From the NCBI GenBank assembly GCA_020048295.1, contig JAIFMT010000194.1, positions 1 through 12,070 on the forward strand: 12,070 bases of DNA, read 5' to 3'. The position numbers and the translations under genes were made by a program. The stretch comes from Rhodoferax sp. (GTDB lineage: Bacteria; Pseudomonadota; Gammaproteobacteria; Burkholderiales; Burkholderiaceae). This document shows, one piece after another, positions 8,511 to 12,070 of the stretch. Within the stretch, counting starts at the first letter, position 1; the number at the start of each line of letters is the position of its first letter. The notes beneath the pieces were generated by a model. The model saw only the letters and a program-made list of their open reading frames with translations, had not been told where the DNA came from and searched no databases.

Positions 8511-9746
8511 ATGAACCATGTCATCATCGGCGCCGGCTCGGCTGGCTTGCGGGCAGCTGAAACCTTGCGCGACACGCAGCCGCAGGCCAGCATCACGCTG
8601 CTGAGCGGCGAGCCGGGCGAACCCTATTCGCGCATGGCCATCCCCTACATTCTGAATGGCGCGATTGACGAAGACGGAGCCCGCCAGCGGCGCTCGCACC
8701 AGCATCTGGCCTCCTTGGGTATTCGCTATTTGAATGCGCGTGCCCGCAACGTGCATGCCGGGCCGAGTGGCGGGCAGGTGGAGCTCGAAGACGGCAGCCG
8801 GCTGGACTACGACCGCCTGCTGGTGGCCACCGGCTCGTCACCCGTACTGCCGCCGATTGCCGGCACGGATCTGCCAGGGGTTGTCACTTGCTGGACGCTT
8901 GACGATGCGCGCCAGATAGCCGCCAAACTCAAGCCCGGGTCCCGGGTGGTCATGCTGGGGGCCGGGTTTGTGGCGGGGGTGTGCATGAAGTCGCTGGTCA
9001 CCAGCGGTGCACAGCTGTCGGTGGTGGCCGGGCGCTCGGGGCAAATTTTGCGCTCCATGATGACCCCGGTGGGCAGCCGCATGTTGCAGCGCTGGCTTGA
9101 GTCTCGCGGGGTGGACGTCATCACCAGCGGCCGCACCCTGCGCATCGAACCCGGTCCCCGGCTGGTGATGGACACCCGCGTGATCGATGCCGACCTGATC
9201 ATTCTGGCCACGGGCGTTGAACCCAACCTGGCCTTCCTGAAAGACACGGGTGCCGAAATTCGTACCGGCGTGGTGATTGACGAGCACATGCAAACCAGCG
9301 TGCCACACATTTACGCCGCCGGAGACGTGGCGCAGGGGCGCGACTTTTCCACCGGCGAATGGGTGGTGCACGCGCTGCAACCCACCGCCACCGAACATGG
9401 CCGCGTGGCCGCGCTCAACATGGCGGGGCAACCGGTGGCGTACCGTGGCAGCCTGAGCATGAACGTGCTCGACACGGTGGGGCTGATTTCGCACACCTTC
9501 GGGTTGTGGCAGGGCATCGCCACCGGTGAAGTCACCGAGGTGGTGGACGATGCCAATTACCTCTACACCCGCTTGTGTTTTCAGGCCGACCAGCTGATCG
9601 GTGCCATCACCATCGGCCATCCGCACCATGTGGGGGCCATCCGCGGGTTGATTCAGTCGCGCCGCCATCTGGGCGCGTGGAAAGAGCGGCTGATGTACAA
9701 CCCGCAACAGGTGATGGATGCGTTTGTGGAACTGAATCAGGGGTAA
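8511..9746 (+). CDS. aorC: FAD/NAD(P)H oxidoreductase, probable FAD subunit of aldehyde oxidoreductase (AorC-like)
   Basis: This 411-residue cytoplasmic flavoprotein belongs to the pyridine-nucleotide-disulfide oxidoreductase fold. The FAD-binding GAGSAG is at 7-12, LLVATGSSP at 103-111, the NAD(P)-binding MLGAGFVAG at 148-156, and the second FAD motif IYAAGD at 267-272. It has only three cysteines (127, 158, 356) and no CxxxxC redox disulfide, so it resembles ferredoxin or nitrite reductase flavoprotein components rather than lipoamide dehydrogenases. Its size (about 44 kDa) and its neighbours match AorC of the Aromatoleum AorABC enzyme, where this subunit passes electrons between the Fe-S subunit and NAD(H). 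That assignment is inference from context and family. Start ATG 8511 has AAAGGA (8497-8502) at 8 nt. The gene is 106 bp after the kinase gene and 250 bp before aorA. Having the FAD gene first differs from the A-B-C naming order. Confidence 0.82.
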   Translation: MNHVIIGAGSAGLRAAETLRDTQPQASITLLSGEPGEPYSRMAIPYILNGAIDEDGARQRRSHQHLASLGIRYLNARARNVHAGPSGGQVELEDGSRLDYDRLLVATGSSPVLPPIAGTDLPGVVTCWTLDDARQIAAKLKPGSRVVMLGAGFVAGVCMKSLVTSGAQLSVVAGRSGQILRSMMTPVGSRMLQRWLESRGVDVITSGRTLRIEPGPRLVMDTRVIDADLIILATGVEPNLAFLKDTGAEIRTGVVIDEHMQTSVPHIYAAGDVAQGRDFSTGEWVVHALQPTATEHGRVAALNMAGQPVAYRGSLSMNVLDTVGLISHTFGLWQGIATGEVTEVVDDANYLYTRLCFQADQLIGAITIGHPHHVGAIRGLIQSRRHLGAWKERLMYNPQQVMDAFVELNQG

Positions 9747-9750
9747 ATCG

Positions 9751-9786
9751 GGCTCTGGCGCATGCCCTGGTTGCGCCGCCCGAGCC
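9751..9786 (+). terminator. GC-rich hairpin after aorC, possible weak terminator
   Basis: GGCTC (9751-9755) pairs with GAGCC (9782-9786), and GGCGC (9757-9761) pairs with GCGCC (9773-9777), giving a ten-pair stem with an uneven internal loop and an 11-nt apical loop. It begins 5 nt after the aorC stop codon. No T-tract follows, so it is not a classical intrinsic terminator. It may pause transcription or protect the 3' end of an aorC message. Confidence 0.3.
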
Positions 9787-9985
9787 GTTGCCGTTACCGG
9801 GCGCATATTTGCCTGACGATTTGGCGTGAATCAGCCGCTTCGCATCAATTTCGCAGACTGGGTCAAGAAACTAAGGGTTATCCCTAGGGCAGGGCTTCTC
9901 GCAAAGGTCAACAATCGCTATGTTTTCAAGTTCATAGGAACAGCGCTGCATCAGTGCGGTTCGGTTTCGGTTTCACATCACCTCC

Positions 9986-9991
9986 AGGAGA
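9986..9991 (+). promoter_or_regulatory. Ribosome binding site that sets the aorA start
   Basis: AGGAGA lies 5 nt before ATG 9997 and selects it over the in-frame GTG at 9826, which has no such site. CTCC immediately upstream is complementary to the GGAG core (CTCC-A-GGAG, 9982-9990). Confidence 0.75.
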
Positions 9992-9996
9992 GATTC

Positions 9997-10473
9997 ATGC
10001 AAAAGGTGTTGCACATCAACGCAGACAAGTGCACCGGTTGTCTGCAGTGCGAAATGGCTTGCGCGTTTGAGAATTACGGCACATTTGCCACGGCCAAATC
10101 ACGCATCAAGGTCTTTAACTTTCACCACACTGGCAAAAAAGTGCCTTACACCTGCACCCAGTGCGATGAGGCCTGGTGCCTGCACGCCTGCCCGGTGGAA
10201 GCCATCACGCTCGACAAACTCACCGGTGCCAAGGTGGTCAACGATTCCGTGTGTGTGGGCTGCAAGGTCTGCACCATTGCCTGCCCGTTTGGCACCATCA
10301 ACTATGTGGCCGACACCGGCAAGGTGCAAAAGTGCGACCTGTGCGGCGGCGAGCCGGCTTGCGCCGATGCCTGCCCCACCAGCGCCATCACCTTCATTGA
10401 TGCCAACTGGTCGGGTCTGAGCAAGATGGAACAGTGGGCCAACAAACTGGGCAACCAGGCAACCGCAGCTTAA
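9997..10473 (+). CDS. aorA: Polyferredoxin-like 4x[4Fe-4S] electron-transfer subunit (AorA-like)
   Basis: This small cytoplasmic iron-sulfur protein has 158 residues (about 17 kDa). Sixteen cysteines fall in four groups: CTGCLQCEMAC, CTQCDEAWCLHACP, CVGCKVCTIACP and CDLCGGEPACADACP. That is enough for four [4Fe-4S] clusters in the HycB/DmsB-like ferredoxin fold. In AorABC-type enzymes this subunit wires the tungsten site of AorB to the flavin of AorC. In the Aromatoleum enzyme, repeated AorAB units have been reported to stack into filaments along AorA. Nothing in this sequence by itself proves stacking. The start ATG 9997 is chosen for its ribosome binding site and because MQKVLHINADKCTGC is a typical start for such proteins. 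The stop is 11 nt before aorB, so the two are almost certainly co-translated. Similar Fe-S subunits serve other oxidoreductases, but the next gene settles the partner. Confidence 0.92.
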   Translation: MQKVLHINADKCTGCLQCEMACAFENYGTFATAKSRIKVFNFHHTGKKVPYTCTQCDEAWCLHACPVEAITLDKLTGAKVVNDSVCVGCKVCTIACPFGTINYVADTGKVQKCDLCGGEPACADACPTSAITFIDANWSGLSKMEQWANKLGNQATAA

Positions 10474-10477
10474 GGAG
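10472..10477 (+). promoter_or_regulatory. Ribosome binding site of aorB
   Basis: AAGGAG overlaps the last two bases of the aorA stop codon (TAA 10471-10473) and lies 7 nt before ATG 10485, a near-ideal Shine-Dalgarno placement that suggests coupled translation. Confidence 0.85.
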
Positions 10478-10484
10478 CACGAAC

Positions 10485-12070
10485 ATGTCATGGGCTGGAA
10501 AAATCCTCCGCGTTAACTTGAGCGCTGGTACCGTCAAGTCTGAACCCCTCAATAGGGAATGGGCCAAGGCCTATATTGGCTCGCGTGGCCTGGGCACCAA
10601 ATACCTGGTTGAAGAAGTCGATGCCACGGTTGACCCTTTGAGCGCCGACAACAAGATCATCTGGGCCACCGGCCCGCTGACTGGCACCATGGCCAGCACC
10701 GGTGGCCGCTACACGGTGATCACAAAAAGCCCGCTGACCGGGGCCATTGCATGCTCCAACTCAGGCGGCTACTGGGGTGCCGAGTTCAAGATGGCTGGCT
10801 GGGACATGGTGATTTTTGAAGGCAAGAGCGATAAGCCGGTGTATCTGTATGTCAACGACGACCTAGCCGAGCTGCGCGATGCGTCCCACCTGTGGGGCAA
10901 GAGCGTCTGGGAAACCGAAGAAATCATCAAAAAAGGCCTGCAAGACCCGCTGACCCGCGTGTCGAGCATTGGCAAGGCCGGTGAAAACGGCGTGCTGTTT
11001 GCGGCGGTGGTCAATGACCTGCACCGCGCTGCGGGCCGCTCCGGCGTGGGCGCGGTGATGGGCAGCAAAAACCTCAAGGCGATTGCCGTGCGCGGCACCA
11101 AGGGCGTGGGCAACCTGCGCGACCCGAAAGCCTTTATGGCAGCCGTCAAGGCCGGCAAAAAGGTGCTGGCCGAAAACGGTGTTACCGGCACCGGCTTGCC
11201 CGCCATGGGCACGCAGGTGCTCATGAGCGTGATCAACGAGATTGGTGGCCTGCCCACGCGCAACCACCAGGACAACCAGTTTGAAGGGGCCAAGGACATT
11301 GGTGCCGAAGCCATGGCCACGCCGCGCAAGACCGACGGCAAAAAGCATCTGGTCACCAACCAGGCGTGTTTTGGCTGCACCATTGCCTGCGGGCGTATCA
11401 GCAAGATGGACGAAGGCCACTTCACCATCGAAACCAAGCCGCAGTACCGCGGTGCCAATGGCGGCCTCGAATACGAAGCGGCCTGGGCACTCGGTGCGGC
11501 CAATGGCGTGAATGATCTGGAATGCCTGCAATACGCCAACCTGCTGTGCAACGAAGAAGGCATTGACCCGATCAGCTTTGGCACCACCGTGGGCGCGGTG
11601 ATGGAGCTCTACGGCATGGGCGTGCTGACCAAAGAACAAGTGGGCTGCGAGGCCACCTTTGGTTCGGCGCGTGCGCTGGCCTTTCTGGCCGAAGAAACCG
11701 TCAACGGCCGTGGCTTTGGCAAGGAAATTGGCCAGGGCTCCAAGCGCCTGACCGCCAAATACGGTCACCCCGAACTGTCGATGAGCAGCAAAGGCCAGGA
11801 ATTCCCGGCTTACGACGCGCGCGCCATTCAGGGCATTGGCCTGGCCTACGCCACCAGCAACCGGGGCGGCTGCCACCTGCGCGGCTACACCATTGCCTCA
11901 GAAGTGCTGGGCATTCCGATCAAGACCGATCCACTCGAATCGCAAGGCAAACCCGAACTGGTGAAGGCGTTCCAGGATGCAACGGCCGCGTTTGATTCAT
12001 CCGGCCTGTGCATCTTCACCACCTTTGCCTGGGGCCTGCCCGACCTGTCGTCGCAAATGCAGGGCGCATG
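10485..12070 (+). CDS. aorB: Tungsten-containing aldehyde oxidoreductase large subunit (AorB-like), 3' end missing
   Basis: This open frame runs past the right edge. It has 528 codons, against about 600 for the family. The protein is the catalytic subunit of the aldehyde:ferredoxin oxidoreductase family, which interconverts aldehydes and carboxylic acids at a tungsten (or molybdenum) bis-pyranopterin centre. The N-terminal domain (about 1-210) begins with GKILRVNLSAGTV and contains GSRGLGTKYL, ATGPLTGTMASTGGR and GKAGENGVLFAAVVND. The proximal [4Fe-4S] ligands are Cys295, Cys298 and Cys302 (CFGCTIAC) plus Cys509 (DSSGLCIF), spaced almost as in the Pyrococcus furiosus enzyme (288, 291, 295, 494). 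His464 in NRGGCHLRG matches the catalytic His448 there by position, and Glu329 in GLEYE is the likely active-site Glu. The substrate range cannot be read from the sequence. Adjacent aorA and the nearby FAD gene place it with the bacterial AorABC subfamily rather than with single-subunit archaeal enzymes. A BamB-type or other family branch is less likely. Confidence 0.94.
   Translation, partial: MSWAGKILRVNLSAGTVKSEPLNREWAKAYIGSRGLGTKYLVEEVDATVDPLSADNKIIWATGPLTGTMASTGGRYTVITKSPLTGAIACSNSGGYWGAEFKMAGWDMVIFEGKSDKPVYLYVNDDLAELRDASHLWGKSVWETEEIIKKGLQDPLTRVSSIGKAGENGVLFAAVVNDLHRAAGRSGVGAVMGSKNLKAIAVRGTKGVGNLRDPKAFMAAVKAGKKVLAENGVTGTGLPAMGTQVLMSVINEIGGLPTRNHQDNQFEGAKDIGAEAMATPRKTDGKKHLVTNQACFGCTIACGRISKMDEGHFTIETKPQYRGANGGLEYEAAWALGAANGVNDLECLQYANLLCNEEGIDPISFGTTVGAVMELYGMGVLTKEQVGCEATFGSARALAFLAEETVNGRGFGKEIGQGSKRLTAKYGHPELSMSSKGQEFPAYDARAIQGIGLAYATSNRGGCHLRGYTIASEVLGIPIKTDPLESQGKPELVKAFQDATAAFDSSGLCIFTTFAWGLPDLSSQMQGA

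Larger units (their letters stand above)
9747..9996. promoter_or_regulatory. 250-bp spacer between aorC and aorA, candidate promoter/operator region
   Basis: I see no convincing gene here. The frame of aorA stays open back to GTG 9826, but the extension lacks domain features and a ribosome binding site. After the hairpin at 9751-9786 the base composition becomes more A/T-rich than the neighbouring genes. Notable marks are an inverted repeat AGGG-TTAT-CCCT (9874-9885) overlapping the palindrome CCCTAGGG (9882-9889), and three tandem CGGTT(T) units (9957-9973). A weak sigma-70-like pair, TTCTCG (9896-9901) and TATGTT (9919-9924), is 17 nt apart. I found no FNR-type, sigma-54-type or ModE-type site. 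A separate aorAB promoter is plausible but unproven. Confidence 0.4.

Noticed and set aside
8491..8514. Seven-codon reading frame (ATG 8491 to TGA 8512) overlapping the aorC start as ATGA, a possible leader peptide
   Set aside because: No ribosome binding site before ATG 8491, and its own sequence contains the aorC Shine-Dalgarno. Most likely chance.
9826..9996. In-frame N-terminal extension of aorA from GTG 9826, adding 57 residues
   Set aside because: The extension has no ribosome binding site, resembles no ferredoxin part, and ATG 9997 has a strong AGGAGA and begins a typical Fe-S protein N-terminus.

Overview
The window looks like a chromosomal stretch of a GC-rich betaproteobacterium, most likely a member of the Comamonadaceae (Rhodoferax/Polaromonas/Acidovorax type). 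The case rests on strong G/C preference at third codon positions, a Burkholderiales-style DinB with an extra N-terminal insertion, and an intergenic hairpin element at about 8395-8456 that I recognise from memory as a repeat common in that family. The genus call is inference. No rRNA, tRNA, CRISPR array, transposase or phage gene is visible, and coding density is high.

Layout. The left edge holds the N-terminal third of a DNA polymerase IV gene (dinB) on the minus strand. Everything after it is on the plus strand. A 120-bp divergent intergenic region is followed by: (1) an 895-residue fusion of an ADP-forming acyl-CoA synthetase and a GNAT acetyltransferase, related to Pat/YfiQ; (2) a 542-residue secreted-N-terminus MscS-type mechanosensitive channel; (3) a 313-residue EamA/DMT permease starting at TTG; (4) a large hybrid histidine kinase with a MASE1 membrane sensor, PAS, HisKA, HATPase and receiver domains; (5) an FAD/NAD(P)H oxidoreductase; (6) a 158-residue protein with sixteen cysteines that could bind four [4Fe-4S] clusters; and (7) the first 528 codons of a tungsten aldehyde oxidoreductase, cut by the right edge.

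The last three genes form the most interesting unit. Their sizes and motifs match AorC (FAD subunit), AorA (polyferredoxin) and AorB (W-bis-pyranopterin catalytic subunit) of the AorABC-type bacterial aldehyde oxidoreductase characterised in Aromatoleum aromaticum. By that model AorB oxidises aldehydes to acids (or the reverse), AorA relays electrons through its iron-sulfur clusters, and AorC exchanges them with NAD(H). Here the FAD subunit gene lies first, separated from aorA by a 250-bp non-coding spacer, while aorA and aorB are tightly linked with good ribosome binding sites. The spacer may hold a separate promoter or operator.

The genes to the left look like ordinary housekeeping or accessory genes without an obvious shared pathway. 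Two points stand out: the Pat-like protein keeps the active-site histidine that enteric Pat lacks, and the hybrid kinase is an orphan directly upstream of the aor genes. No wholly unknown system is evident.
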